Assembly: GCF_022844465.1 (NCBI RefSeq)
Contig: NZ_JALHLP010000013.1
Location: forward strand, 1-64,000
Length of the DNA: 64,000 bases
Direction of reading: 5' to 3'
DNA from: Bradyrhizobium sp.
Lineage (GTDB): Bacteria > Pseudomonadota > Alphaproteobacteria > Rhizobiales > Xanthobacteraceae
Shown here one piece after another: positions 26,222-36,364 of this stretch. Positions within the stretch are counted from its first letter, which is position 1; every line of letters starts with the position of its first letter. A model generated the notes under the pieces. The model was not told where the DNA came from and did not search any database. It saw only the letters and a list, made by a program, of their open reading frames with translations. The position numbers and the translations under genes were made by a program.

Positions 26222-28120
26222 ATGACTGGCAGCGCCCCATCCACCGAAGCCCATGAGGGGCAGGCCACCTCGGGTTTTTGGGCCCTGGCGCTGGGAAGCA
26301 TCGGCGTTGTGTTCGGCGATATCGGCACCTCGCCGCTCTACGCGTTCCGCGAGGCCGTCTCGCACGCCGCGGCCGGGCAGCCGGTATCGCGCGCCATCGT
26401 GCTCGGTGTACTTTCGCTGATCCTGTGGTCGCTGTTCATCGTCGTGACGGCCAAATACGTTCTGCTGTTGCTGCGCGCCGACAACAACGGCGAGGGCGGC
26501 ACGCTCTCCCTGATGGCGCTGGGTCAGCGGGCGCTGGGCCGGCGAAGCTGGCCCCTGCTGGCGCTCGGCGTGGTCGGCGCCTCGATGTTCATCGGCGATT
26601 CCATGATCACGCCGGCGATCTCTGTGCTGTCGGCCGTCGAAGGTCTCAAGCTCGTCACGCCCGCGCTCGAACATTATGTCGTGCCGCTGACGATCTTCAT
26701 TCTCGTCGTGCTGTTCTCGGTGCAGAGCAGCGGTACCGCGCGGGTGGCCTCGCTGTTTGGGCCGGTGATGGTGGTCTGGTTTCTGACGCTGACGACGTTG
26801 GGCCTCGTCCACATCAGCGACGACCCCACGGTCCTGGCGGCGATCAATCCCTGGTACGCCATCCAGTTCATGCTTTCTCACGGAATGATCGGACTGGTGA
26901 CGATGGGACTGGTGTTCCTTGCCGTGACCGGCGGCGAGGCGCTGTATGCGGACCTCGGCCATTTCGGGCGCAAGCCGATCCAGGCCGGATGGTTCTATCT
27001 GGTGTTACCGGCGCTTCTGATCAACTATTTCGGCCAGGGCGCGCTGGTGTTGTCCGATCCGTCGGCAATCCAAAACCCGTTCTACCGGCTGGCCCCCGAA
27101 ATACTGGTGCTGCCGCTGGTGGTGCTGGCGACAGCGGCCACCGTGATCGCGAGCCAGGCGGTGATAACGGGCGCCTATTCGCTGGTTCGCCAGGCGGTGC
27201 AACTCGGCCTGTTGCCGCGGTTTGAGGTTCGCTACACCTCGGAGACCCATGCCGGTCAGATCTACCTACCGCGCGTCAACCGGCTGCTATTGGTCGGGGT
27301 CGTGCTGCTGGTGCTGCTGTTCCGCACCTCGAGCGGTCTTGCCTCGGCCTACGGCATCGCCGTCTCCACCACCATGGTGGTAGACGGCATCATGGGATTC
27401 GTCGTGATCTGGAAGTTGTGGAACTGGCGCGCGGCGACCGCGGCGGCCGTGATCCTGCCGCTGGTGATCGTCGACATGAGCTTCTTTGCCGCAAACCTCC
27501 TGAAGCTGCTCGACGGCGCCTGGGTGCCGCTGCTGTTCGGCGTCGTCGTCGCGGTGATGATCTGGACCTGGCGCCGGGGCGCGGCGATCCTGGTCGCCAA
27601 GACCCGGCGCATCGAGGTGCCGCTGATCGACCTGGTCAAGAGCCTCGAAAAGCGTCCACCTCACATCGTCAAGGGTACGGCGGTGTTTCTGACCTCCGAC
27701 CCGAGCTTCGTGCCGACCGCGCTGATGCATAACCTCAAACACAACAAGGTGCTGCACGAACACAACGTCATCCTCACGATCGAAACCGCGGAGACGCCGC
27801 GGGTCGACCCGGCCGACCGCGTCAGGATGGAATCCATCAGCGAGAAGTTCGCCACCGTGCGGCTGCGGTTCGGGTTCATGGAATCGCCGAACGTCCCCAA
27901 GGCGCTGGCGATCGCGCGCAAGCTCGGCTGGCAGTTCGACATCATGGCGACGTCGTTCTTCGTGTCGCGGCGTTCGCTCAAGCCCTCGGCGCAGTCTGGC
28001 ATGCCGCAATGGCAAGACCATCTGTTCATCGCGATGAGCCGCTCCGCCAACGACGCCACCGACTATTTCCAGATCCCGACGGGACGGGTGGTCGAAGTAG
28101 GGACTCAGGTTACGATTTAG
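26222..28120 (+). CDS. kup: Kup-family low-affinity potassium transporter
   Basis: A 632-residue K+:H+ symporter. The N-terminal signature FGDIGTSPLYAFREAV is intact, followed by about 12 hydrophobic helices and a soluble C-terminal domain of roughly 150 residues with FLTSDPSFVPTALMHNLKHN. Length is typical of the family. It is separated from motB by 155 bp and is probably transcribed alone. Confidence 0.95.
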   Translation: MTGSAPSTEAHEGQATSGFWALALGSIGVVFGDIGTSPLYAFREAVSHAAAGQPVSRAIVLGVLSLILWSLFIVVTAKYVLLLLRADNNGEGGTLSLMALGQRALGRRSWPLLALGVVGASMFIGDSMITPAISVLSAVEGLKLVTPALEHYVVPLTIFILVVLFSVQSSGTARVASLFGPVMVVWFLTLTTLGLVHISDDPTVLAAINPWYAIQFMLSHGMIGLVTMGLVFLAVTGGEALYADLGHFGRKPIQAGWFYLVLPALLINYFGQGALVLSDPSAIQNPFYRLAPEILVLPLVVLATAATVIASQAVITGAYSLVRQAVQLGLLPRFEVRYTSETHAGQIYLPRVNRLLLVGVVLLVLLFRTSSGLASAYGIAVSTTMVVDGIMGFVVIWKLWNWRAATAAAVILPLVIVDMSFFAANLLKLLDGAWVPLLFGVVVAVMIWTWRRGAAILVAKTRRIEVPLIDLVKSLEKRPPHIVKGTAVFLTSDPSFVPTALMHNLKHNKVLHEHNVILTIETAETPRVDPADRVRMESISEKFATVRLRFGFMESPNVPKALAIARKLGWQFDIMATSFFVSRRSLKPSAQSGMPQWQDHLFIAMSRSANDATDYFQIPTGRVVEVGTQVTI

Positions 28121-28167
28121 GCTTTGGGTCAATCCCGATCGTAGGCCCATGAAGGCCAAGCAGGTCC

Positions 28168-29175
28168 TCAGTTGAGGAGCGATCGGTACAGGTCCAGATA
28201 TCGATCAGCCATCCGCCCGACCGTAAATCGTTCGGACACCGCCGCCCGGCATGCGGCGCGATCGATTTCGCCGATACGGCCGATCGCATCGACGGCTTCA
28301 TCGACGTTGTCGACCAGAAAGCCGGTCACGCCATCATCGACCAGCTCGGGCATTGATCCGCGGTTGCAGGCGATCACCGGCGTGCCGCAGGCGAGCGCCT
28401 CCACCACCGATAGTCCGAACGGCTCGTCGAAATTGATCAGGTGGAGCAGCGCGCGCGCCGAGCCCAGAAGCTTCGTCCGGACCGCTCCGCCCACCGGGCC
28501 GCGATAGACGACGGTACGCTCGTCCAGCGCGGGCACGACCTGCTCGTTGTGATAGTCCTGGTCCTGGACGATGCCGGCCATGATCAGCCGCCGACCTGCG
28601 CGGCCTGCCGCCGCAATCGCCTCGGCCGCGCCCTTGTCCGGGTGGATGCGGCCGAAGAACAGCAGGTCTTCGCTGCCGCGCGGGTCGAAGGGAAAGTCCT
28701 CCAGCCGAATGCCGTGGTGGATTGTCGAGGCATAGCGCAGGTCCGGATGGCGATCGGCATCGCTGATTGCGACATAATGGACGCGATCCTCGTAGGCCTT
28801 GAAGGCGGGCAGGATGCGTTCCGAGGAGAAGCCGTGGATCGTCGTGACGACAGGAGTCTCGACCAGGCGCGAGAATGCGAGCGGCACGAAATCGGCCTGA
28901 TTGTGAATGAGGTCGAACTCACCGGCGCGCTCAAAGACATGGGCGACGTGGAGCATCTCCCATACCTTGGCGTCGATCCTGGGGTCCTCGGAATACGCCG
29001 CTGGGCAGACGCCAGCCAGTTTGCCCGCCGTCCGGCTATCCTTCGTGGCGAACAAGGTGACGTCGATGCCGCGCGCCACCAGCGCCTCGGTCAACAGGCT
29101 CGTCACCAGCTCCCATGGACCATAATGGCGCGGCGGCGTGCGCCAGGAGATCGGAGCCAGCATGGCGATACGCAC
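28168..29175 (-). CDS. Glycosyltransferase family 4 protein
   Basis: A 335-residue GT-B glycosyltransferase. It opens MRIAMLAPISWRTPPRHYGP with the glycine-poor donor-side loop seen in GT4 enzymes, has FGRIHPDKGAAEAIAAA in the second domain, and carries the E-x7-E motif in FDEPFGLSVVEALACGTPVIACNRGSMPE. It is cytoplasmic or membrane-associated and uses a nucleotide-sugar donor. It lies 4 bp after the GH13 gene, so the pair is an operon. Acceptor and donor are unknown. Confidence 0.88.
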   Translation of the reverse strand: MRIAMLAPISWRTPPRHYGPWELVTSLLTEALVARGIDVTLFATKDSRTAGKLAGVCPAAYSEDPRIDAKVWEMLHVAHVFERAGEFDLIHNQADFVPLAFSRLVETPVVTTIHGFSSERILPAFKAYEDRVHYVAISDADRHPDLRYASTIHHGIRLEDFPFDPRGSEDLLFFGRIHPDKGAAEAIAAAGRAGRRLIMAGIVQDQDYHNEQVVPALDERTVVYRGPVGGAVRTKLLGSARALLHLINFDEPFGLSVVEALACGTPVIACNRGSMPELVDDGVTGFLVDNVDEAVDAIGRIGEIDRAACRAAVSERFTVGRMADRYLDLYRSLLN

Positions 29176-29179
29176 GCGA

Positions 29180-30811
<1,632 letters not shown>

Positions 30812-31195
30812 CTGGGGCTGCCTTACTGTGGCGCGTGCAACGGCGATTTGGCCTGGTTGCGCTGGATTCTGGGCATGGTGGCTCTCCGAAACGGGCGGGA
30901 GCACGACACTCTCAGTCACCGATGGAAGCCGAAGGCGGGGCGGTGATAGGACGAGTAGATTCCCTTTGTGTCCGGTTGCCAACCCAGGAAACGCTGACGC
31001 CGACCCTTGCCCCAATACAGATCGAAAACCTCTGACCCGAAAACGCGGGCGGGAGGAGCAATGCCTTCCGCGGGGGCCTGGTCTTTGGCGGCCGTTTAAA
31101 CCGTTTGTGGTGCTTGATTTTCGCCGCGCCAGGGGCGACTTTGGCGCTCGCTTGGGCTGAGCGGAGCCCCGCAGCCGTTGTCGGGAGGATACTGC
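30812..31195. other. Intergenic region without a recognised gene
   Basis: This holds the divergent start regions of the GH13 enzyme and the rhodanese gene. Open frames here are extensions of the GH13 frame or short and unconvincing. I see no strong hairpin or RNA gene. Confidence 0.5.
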
Positions 31196-31525
31196 GTGGC
31201 GGACCATCAGGTGCACGATTTGACGCCGGAAGACGTATCGAAGGGGATGGCGGAGGGACGCTATCTGCTCGTCGACGTGCGCGAGCCCAACGAGGTGGCT
31301 GTGGAAGCCTATCCGGACAGCGTGGTCGTTCCGCTCTCGACGTTCGACCCCGCCGCCATTCCCGACCCCAGGGGCAAGCAGGTGGTCTTTGCCTGCCGCT
31401 CCGGCAAGCGCTCGGTGACGGCGTCGCTGGCGGCGCAGGCGGCGGGGCTTGCCTATGACAAGCATCTGGCGGGCGGCATCATCGGCTGGAAGGCCGCGGG
31501 ATTTCAAACCAGGGCCGGCGGCTGA
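31196..31525 (+). CDS. Rhodanese-like domain protein
   Basis: A 109-residue single-domain rhodanese that can carry a persulfide on its active cysteine C67 in FACRSGKRS. Other markers are YLLVDVREPNEV and GGIIGWKAAGF. The GTG at 31196 is selected because GGGAGGA lies eight bases upstream. It is followed seven bases later by the aminotransferase gene. The sulfur acceptor is unknown. Confidence 0.88.
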   Translation: MADHQVHDLTPEDVSKGMAEGRYLLVDVREPNEVAVEAYPDSVVVPLSTFDPAAIPDPRGKQVVFACRSGKRSVTASLAAQAAGLAYDKHLAGGIIGWKAAGFQTRAGG

Positions 31526-31532
31526 TTTTCCC

Positions 31533-32702
31533 ATGACCTCCATGAACAAGGTCTTTGCCGACCTTCCCGTTACCGTTTTCGAGGCGATGTCGCAGGCCGC
31601 ACGCGACAACAACGCCATCAATCTCGGCCAGGGCTTTCCTGACGATCCCGGGCCGGAGGACATCCGGCGGGCTGCGGCCGATGCCTCGCTGAACGGCTAC
31701 AACCAGTACCCGTCGATGATGGGCATTCCGGAACTGCGGACGGCGATCGCGGACCATTACGGCCGCTGGCACAACCTCATCCTCGATCCGATGACCGAGG
31801 TGATGGTGACCTCGGGCGGCACCGAGGCGCTGACGGCATCGATTCTGGCCGTCGTCGAGCCCGGCGACGAAGTCGTCGTGTTCCAGCCGGTCTATGACAG
31901 CTATCTGCCGATCATCCGACAGGCCGGCGGGATTCCGCGGTTGCTGCGGCTGGAGCCGCCGCACTGGCGGTTGGACGAGGAGATGCTGGCAAGCGTCTTC
32001 AACCATAAGACCAAAGCGGTGCTGTTCAACAACCCGCTCAATCCGGCCGCCGTGGTCTATCCCCGCGAAGACCTGGAATTGCTGGCGCGGTTCTGCCAGC
32101 AGTTCGACACGGTCGCAATCTGCGACGAGGTCTGGGAGCATGTGGTCTTCGACGGCCGTGAGCATATCCCGCTGATCACGATTCCCGGCATGCGCGACCG
32201 CACGATCAAGGTCGGCAGCGCCGGCAAGATATTCTCGCTGACGGGATGGAAGATCGGCTTTGTCTGCGCCGCGCCGCCGCTGTTGCGGGTCGCCGCCAAG
32301 GTGCACCAGTTCCTGACGTTTACGACCGCCCCCAATCTGCAGGCCGCCGTCGCCTACGGTCTCGGCAAGCCCGCGGAATATTTTCACGGGATGCGCAAGG
32401 ATCTGGCGCGGAGCCGGGACCGTCTCACCAGCGGGCTCGAGCGCATCGGCTTTCCGGTGCTGAAATCGCAGGGCACTTATTTCCTCACCGTCGATCTCGC
32501 GCCGCTTGGCCTCAACGAATCCGACGTGGCGTTCTGCCATCGCATCGTGAACGAGTACAAGGTGGCCGCGATCCCGGTGTCGGCGTTCTACGAACAGGAT
32601 GCGGTGACGTCGGTGGTGCGGTTCTGCTTTTCGAAAAAGGACGAAACGCTGGATACCGCGCTCGAGCGTTTGTCGGACGCGGTGCATCGACGCAAGAGGT
32701 AG
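31533..32702 (+). CDS. Pyridoxal-phosphate aminotransferase, class I/II
   Basis: A 389-residue fold-type I aminotransferase. It has INLGQGFPDDPGPEDIRRAA, the cofactor-side TSGGTEALTASILAV, NNPLNP, CDEVWEHVVFDG and the Schiff-base lysine K232 in SAGKIFSLTGWKIGF. This set resembles methionine/kynurenine-type aminotransferases, and the substrate is not settled. The downstream binding gene begins four bases after the stop, making a rhodanese-aminotransferase-binding protein unit. An ATG at 31542 is an alternative start. Confidence 0.88.
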   Translation: MTSMNKVFADLPVTVFEAMSQAARDNNAINLGQGFPDDPGPEDIRRAAADASLNGYNQYPSMMGIPELRTAIADHYGRWHNLILDPMTEVMVTSGGTEALTASILAVVEPGDEVVVFQPVYDSYLPIIRQAGGIPRLLRLEPPHWRLDEEMLASVFNHKTKAVLFNNPLNPAAVVYPREDLELLARFCQQFDTVAICDEVWEHVVFDGREHIPLITIPGMRDRTIKVGSAGKIFSLTGWKIGFVCAAPPLLRVAAKVHQFLTFTTAPNLQAAVAYGLGKPAEYFHGMRKDLARSRDRLTSGLERIGFPVLKSQGTYFLTVDLAPLGLNESDVAFCHRIVNEYKVAAIPVSAFYEQDAVTSVVRFCFSKKDETLDTALERLSDAVHRRKR

Positions 32703-32706
32703 ATAG

Positions 32707-33813
32707 ATGCGCGACGGGTACCGAGCCACGCTTTGCCTGATTGGCGTGATCGCTTTGGCGCTGACGCTTGCGCCGGCGCGGGCCGAAGAGCGCAAGGTCA
32801 ATTTCTACAACTGGTCGAACTACATGGCGCCGGGGGTACTGGAGGATTTCACCAGGGAGACCGGCATCAAGGTGGTCTACGACACCTTCGACGCCAACGA
32901 GACGCTGGAGACCCGGCTGCTGGCGGGAAAGTCGGGTTACGACGTCGTGGTTCCCACCGGCTATTTCCTGCAGCGCCAGATCACGGCAAAGGTCTTCCTC
33001 AAGCTCGACAAATCGAAGCTGCCCAACCTCGGCAACGCCTGGCCGGCAGTGACGAGCCAGCTCGCCGTCTACGACCCCGGCAACAGCTACGGCGCCAACT
33101 ACATGTGGGGTACGACTGGCATCGGCTATAACGTCAAGGCGGCCGAGAAAGTCCTCGGACCTGGTGCGAAAATCGACAGCTGGGACATCGTGTTCAAGCC
33201 GGAGAACCTGGCGAAGTTCAGGGATTGCGGCATCCACATGCTGGATTCCGCCGACGACATTCTTCCCGCCGCGCTGAGCTATCTCGGGATCGACCCGAAC
33301 TCGACCACGCAGGCTGATCTGGACAGGGCCGCCGACCTCGTCGGAAAGATCAGGCCTCACGTCCGCAAGTTTCATTCCTCGGAATATCTGGGCGCGCTGG
33401 CGTCGGGAGAAATTTGCTTCGTGGTGGGATGGTCGGGCGACGTCATGCAGGCGCGCAGCCGGGCGGCGGAGGCCAACAATGGTATCGAAATCGGCTACAC
33501 CATCCCGAAAGAAGGCGCCCAGATGTTCTTCGACAATCTCGCGATTCCCGCCGATGCGAAGAACGTCGCGGAGGCTTATGAGCTGATAAACTACCTCTAC
33601 CGCCCGGACGTCGCGGCGAAGAACTCCAATTTCCTCTCCTACGCCAACGGCAATCTGGCGAGCCAGAAATTGATCAACCCGGAAATCATCAACGACCGGA
33701 ACATTTATCCTGACGAGGCGACGCAGAAGAAGCTGTTCGTAATCCACGCCCGCGACCCCGCCACGCAGCGCATCATCAACCGGCTCTGGACCAGGGTGAA
33801 GACGGGGAAGTGA
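32707..33813 (+). CDS. Polyamine-type periplasmic binding protein (PotF/PotD family)
   Basis: A 368-residue ABC binding protein with a signal peptide (about residues 1-26). VNFYNWSNYMAPGVLEDF and TGIKVVYDTFDANETLETRLLAGKSGYD-type segments are characteristic of PotF/PotD, and WGTTGIGYN and FVVGWSGDVMQA follow. It should bind putrescine or a similar amine in the periplasm. No permease or ATPase gene accompanies it in this window; the strand switches after the REP-like repeat. It is probably cotranscribed with the aminotransferase, which might act on the same class of amine. Confidence 0.88.
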   Translation: MRDGYRATLCLIGVIALALTLAPARAEERKVNFYNWSNYMAPGVLEDFTRETGIKVVYDTFDANETLETRLLAGKSGYDVVVPTGYFLQRQITAKVFLKLDKSKLPNLGNAWPAVTSQLAVYDPGNSYGANYMWGTTGIGYNVKAAEKVLGPGAKIDSWDIVFKPENLAKFRDCGIHMLDSADDILPAALSYLGIDPNSTTQADLDRAADLVGKIRPHVRKFHSSEYLGALASGEICFVVGWSGDVMQARSRAAEANNGIEIGYTIPKEGAQMFFDNLAIPADAKNVAEAYELINYLYRPDVAAKNSNFLSYANGNLASQKLINPEIINDRNIYPDEATQKKLFVIHARDPATQRIINRLWTRVKTGK

Positions 33814-33822
33814 TGCGTGTGG

Positions 33823-33924
33823 GTCATTCCGGGATGGTCCGAAGGACCAGACCTCAGGCGCGCAATTGCGCACCGGGGAATCTCGAGATTCCGGGTTCGA
33901 TGCTTCGCATCGCCCCGGAATGAC
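33823..33924. repeat. REP-like palindromic repeat with extra internal palindrome
   Basis: It is nearly identical to the repeat at 17658-17737 but carries about 22 extra bases containing gcgcaattgcgc, itself a palindrome. It occupies the 120-bp convergent gap between the polyamine-binding gene and the lpxXL-like gene. Confidence 0.85.
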
Positions 33925-33933
33925 GACTTGGAC

Positions 33934-34869
33934 TCACCGCCACCTTCGGTGAAGCCAGAGCCACTGCTCCGGATATTCGCGCACCCAGCCTTCGATCACC
34001 GACGTGACCGCCTGCATCATGCCCTGGATGTCGATCTGGCCGGAAGCGTCGCGCACCGGCTTGACCTCTTCGGACAGTTCGGCGCGGAACCGGTGGTTGG
34101 GCAGGCGGATGATGCGCACGCCATGCACGGGACATTCGACCTGCCGCAACAGCCGCGCCAGGGTCGGATTGGCCCTGGTCTTGCGGCCAAAGAAAGTCAC
34201 CTCGACGCCATTGCCCATGTACTGATCGACCAGCATCGCGACGTGCTGACCGTTTTGCAGCGCCTCCGCCAGCTTCAGCGGCGCCTCGCGGCCAGCCGGC
34301 ACCAGCGTGCCCATCTTGACGGCGCGGATACGCTGGATGGCGCGGTCGGCGGATTCGATGTTCGGCCGCCGGAAAAGGATGGCGCAATCCAGGCCGTGGG
34401 CAACGGCGCCGAGCGCGGGAATCTCCCAATTGCCGAGATGGCTCGCGAAGATGATGGCGGGCTTGCCGTCGTCCCGCAGGGAATCGAAAAGTTGCTTCGT
34501 TCGTGCGCCGAACTCGACGCGGCTGGGTCTATCGGGATGATCGACGTCATAGTCCCAGATGTGGTCAAGATGGGCGAACTCGGCGCCGATGCGGCCGAGA
34601 TTGTCCCAGACGCCCGACAGTATGGTTTCAATCTCCTCGGGCGACTTCTCCGGAAAGGCCGCCTTGAGATTTTCACGACCGATCCGGTCCTCGCGCAGCC
34701 GTCGGCCGATGAAGCGGGTGACGCGGCCAAAGAAATTCGCAGTCTTGATCGGGTCGAAGTAACGGGTCGTGCGCAACAACGCGATGGTCAGCGCGCCGAC
34801 GGCGGCTTCGGCTAGCGGTTTGGCGGCGTCGCGAACGCGCGCCTTGGTGCGCAGGAGCAGGCGGTTCAT
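33934..34869 (-). CDS. lpxXL: Lipid A very-long-chain acyltransferase (LpxXL-like, HtrB/LpxL family)
   Basis: A 311-residue lysophospholipid acyltransferase-fold protein of the lipid A late acyltransferase family. It has an N-terminal membrane segment and the H-x4-E catalytic motif as H144-E149 in SHLGNWE, with VDQYMGNGVEVTFFGR later. Its place as the last gene of the acpXL cluster indicates transfer of a 26-28 carbon hydroxy acyl chain from AcpXL to lipid A, as known in rhizobia. A double palindrome separates it from fabF1. Confidence 0.85.
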   Translation of the reverse strand: MNRLLLRTKARVRDAAKPLAEAAVGALTIALLRTTRYFDPIKTANFFGRVTRFIGRRLREDRIGRENLKAAFPEKSPEEIETILSGVWDNLGRIGAEFAHLDHIWDYDVDHPDRPSRVEFGARTKQLFDSLRDDGKPAIIFASHLGNWEIPALGAVAHGLDCAILFRRPNIESADRAIQRIRAVKMGTLVPAGREAPLKLAEALQNGQHVAMLVDQYMGNGVEVTFFGRKTRANPTLARLLRQVECPVHGVRIIRLPNHRFRAELSEEVKPVRDASGQIDIQGMMQAVTSVIEGWVREYPEQWLWLHRRWR

Positions 34870-34888
34870 TTTTGCTGGGGCGCCGGCC

Positions 34889-34989
34889 TAAAGCGCGATG
34901 AGATTGGAATGAATCATCATCGCGCTTTAGCTCTTTGTTTGAGCATGATCTTTTCGGAAAACCGCTGCACACTTTTCCGGATCATGCTC
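34889..34989. repeat. Double palindromic repeat abutting the fabF1 stop
   Basis: Stem 1 is taaagcgcgatga (34889-34901) with its exact complement at 34917-34929. Stem 2 is gagcatgatc (34941-34950) with its complement at 34980-34989, plus inner arms cggaaaa/ttttccg. I recall this pair as a frequent dispersed element in Bradyrhizobium. The last base of stem 2 is part of the fabF1 stop codon (34989-34991). Confidence 0.75.
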
Positions 34990-36266
34990 TAGACCGGTTC
35001 GCGGGTGAGGATCAGCGAGGCGTTCTGGCCGCCGAAACCGAACGAGTTTGACATGACAGCGGTGACGCGGGCATCGCGCGCCTTGTTGGCGACCACGTCG
35101 AACAGAATGGCTGGATCCGGAATCTCGTAATTGATGGTCGGCGGAATCCGCTGATGCTCCAGCGTCAGCAGCGAGAAGATCGCCTCGACCGCGCCGGCTG
35201 CGGAAATCGTATGCCCAACCATCGACTTGTTGGAGGACACCGGTATCTTCGGCAAATGATCGCCGAATACCACCGCGGTGGTGTTGTACTCCATCTTGTC
35301 GTTCTCGGGCGTCGCGGTGCCGTGGGCGTTGATGTGGTCGATCTGTTCCGGCTCGAGGCCGGCATCGGCCAGCGTCTTGCGCATGCAACCGATGATCGGC
35401 TTGCCGTCCGGGCTCGACCGGGTGCGATGGAACGAGTCGGTCAGCTCGCCGCAGCCGGCGACCACGCCGAGAATGGCGGCGCCGCGCGCCATCGCGGAAT
35501 CGTAGCTTTCCAGCACCATCGCGCCGGCGCCCTCCGCCATCACAAAGCCGTCGCGGTTCTTCGAGAACGGCTTTGAAGCGGCCTGTGGCGGATCATTCTG
35601 CGTCGACAGGGCAGATAACAGCGAGAAGCGCACCACCGCTTCCGGATTGACCGAGCCGTCGGTTGCCACACACAGCGCCGCGTCGGCATCGCCACGGCGG
35701 ATCGCCTCGACGCCTAGCTGGATCGAGGTCGCGCCGGACGCGCACGCGGTCGATAGCGAGATCGGCGATCCCTTGGTGCCGAATATATCGGCCAGATGGC
35801 TCGCCACCGAACCGAACATGAAGCGATGGTGATATTTCGCGAACCGGCCGCCGCCGCTGACGCGCAGTATGTCGTCGTAGCCGAACTCGGTCTTTCCGAT
35901 CGCGCGACCGAGTTCGAGCCGTTGCGGCCACTCCACCTCGACCGGCGCAACCGCCAGAAACAGCGGGCCGGGGAAATCGGCCTTGGCCCCGATGCCAGCC
36001 TGATCGAGCGCTTCCTCGGTTGCGATCTCCGCCAGCCGCTCGGTCAGGCCGGTCGACGAGAACGGATCGACGGTGACGAAATCGACCGTTCCCGCCATGG
36101 TGGATTTCAGCCCGTCGATCGGGAACCGGGTCACGGTCCGGATGCCGGATTCCCCTGCGGTCAGCCGGGTCCAGTTGTCGGTTTTGCCGGCGCCGAGCGA
36201 CGTCACCACGCCCATGCCGGTGACGACGACGATCGGCCTGCCGAACTTATCGCGTGGTGCTGACAT
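34989..36266 (-). CDS. fabF1: Beta-ketoacyl-ACP synthase II-like (FabF1 of the VLCFA cluster)
   Basis: A 425-residue condensing enzyme with a complete KAS II active site: C175 (STACASGAT), H315 (NAHGTATP), K347 and H352 (NKSMVGHT). It should elongate acyl chains on AcpXL towards the very-long-chain fatty acid of lipid A. The ATG at 36264-36266 follows GGGGGAAAC and gives the usual start; an in-frame upstream ATG adds 20 residues without family support. Its 98-bp separation from fabF2 is the largest gap among the four upstream genes. The stop codon lies against a palindromic repeat. Confidence 0.9.
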   Translation of the reverse strand: MSAPRDKFGRPIVVVTGMGVVTSLGAGKTDNWTRLTAGESGIRTVTRFPIDGLKSTMAGTVDFVTVDPFSSTGLTERLAEIATEEALDQAGIGAKADFPGPLFLAVAPVEVEWPQRLELGRAIGKTEFGYDDILRVSGGGRFAKYHHRFMFGSVASHLADIFGTKGSPISLSTACASGATSIQLGVEAIRRGDADAALCVATDGSVNPEAVVRFSLLSALSTQNDPPQAASKPFSKNRDGFVMAEGAGAMVLESYDSAMARGAAILGVVAGCGELTDSFHRTRSSPDGKPIIGCMRKTLADAGLEPEQIDHINAHGTATPENDKMEYNTTAVVFGDHLPKIPVSSNKSMVGHTISAAGAVEAIFSLLTLEHQRIPPTINYEIPDPAILFDVVANKARDARVTAVMSNSFGFGGQNASLILTREPV

Positions 36267-36364
36267 GTTTCCCCCGTGGCTCCCGCGCAGCGAGTGAACG
36301 CCGCGCTTTGCTCCATCGCCTGACATGGCTCCGCGTAAACGGCGCGATATCCATTTCAGACGCT

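Noticed and set aside
30812..31663. Upstream extension of the GH13 frame by 284 codons
   Set aside because: The extension has no GH13-type sequence, crosses the rhodanese gene and lacks a sensible start.
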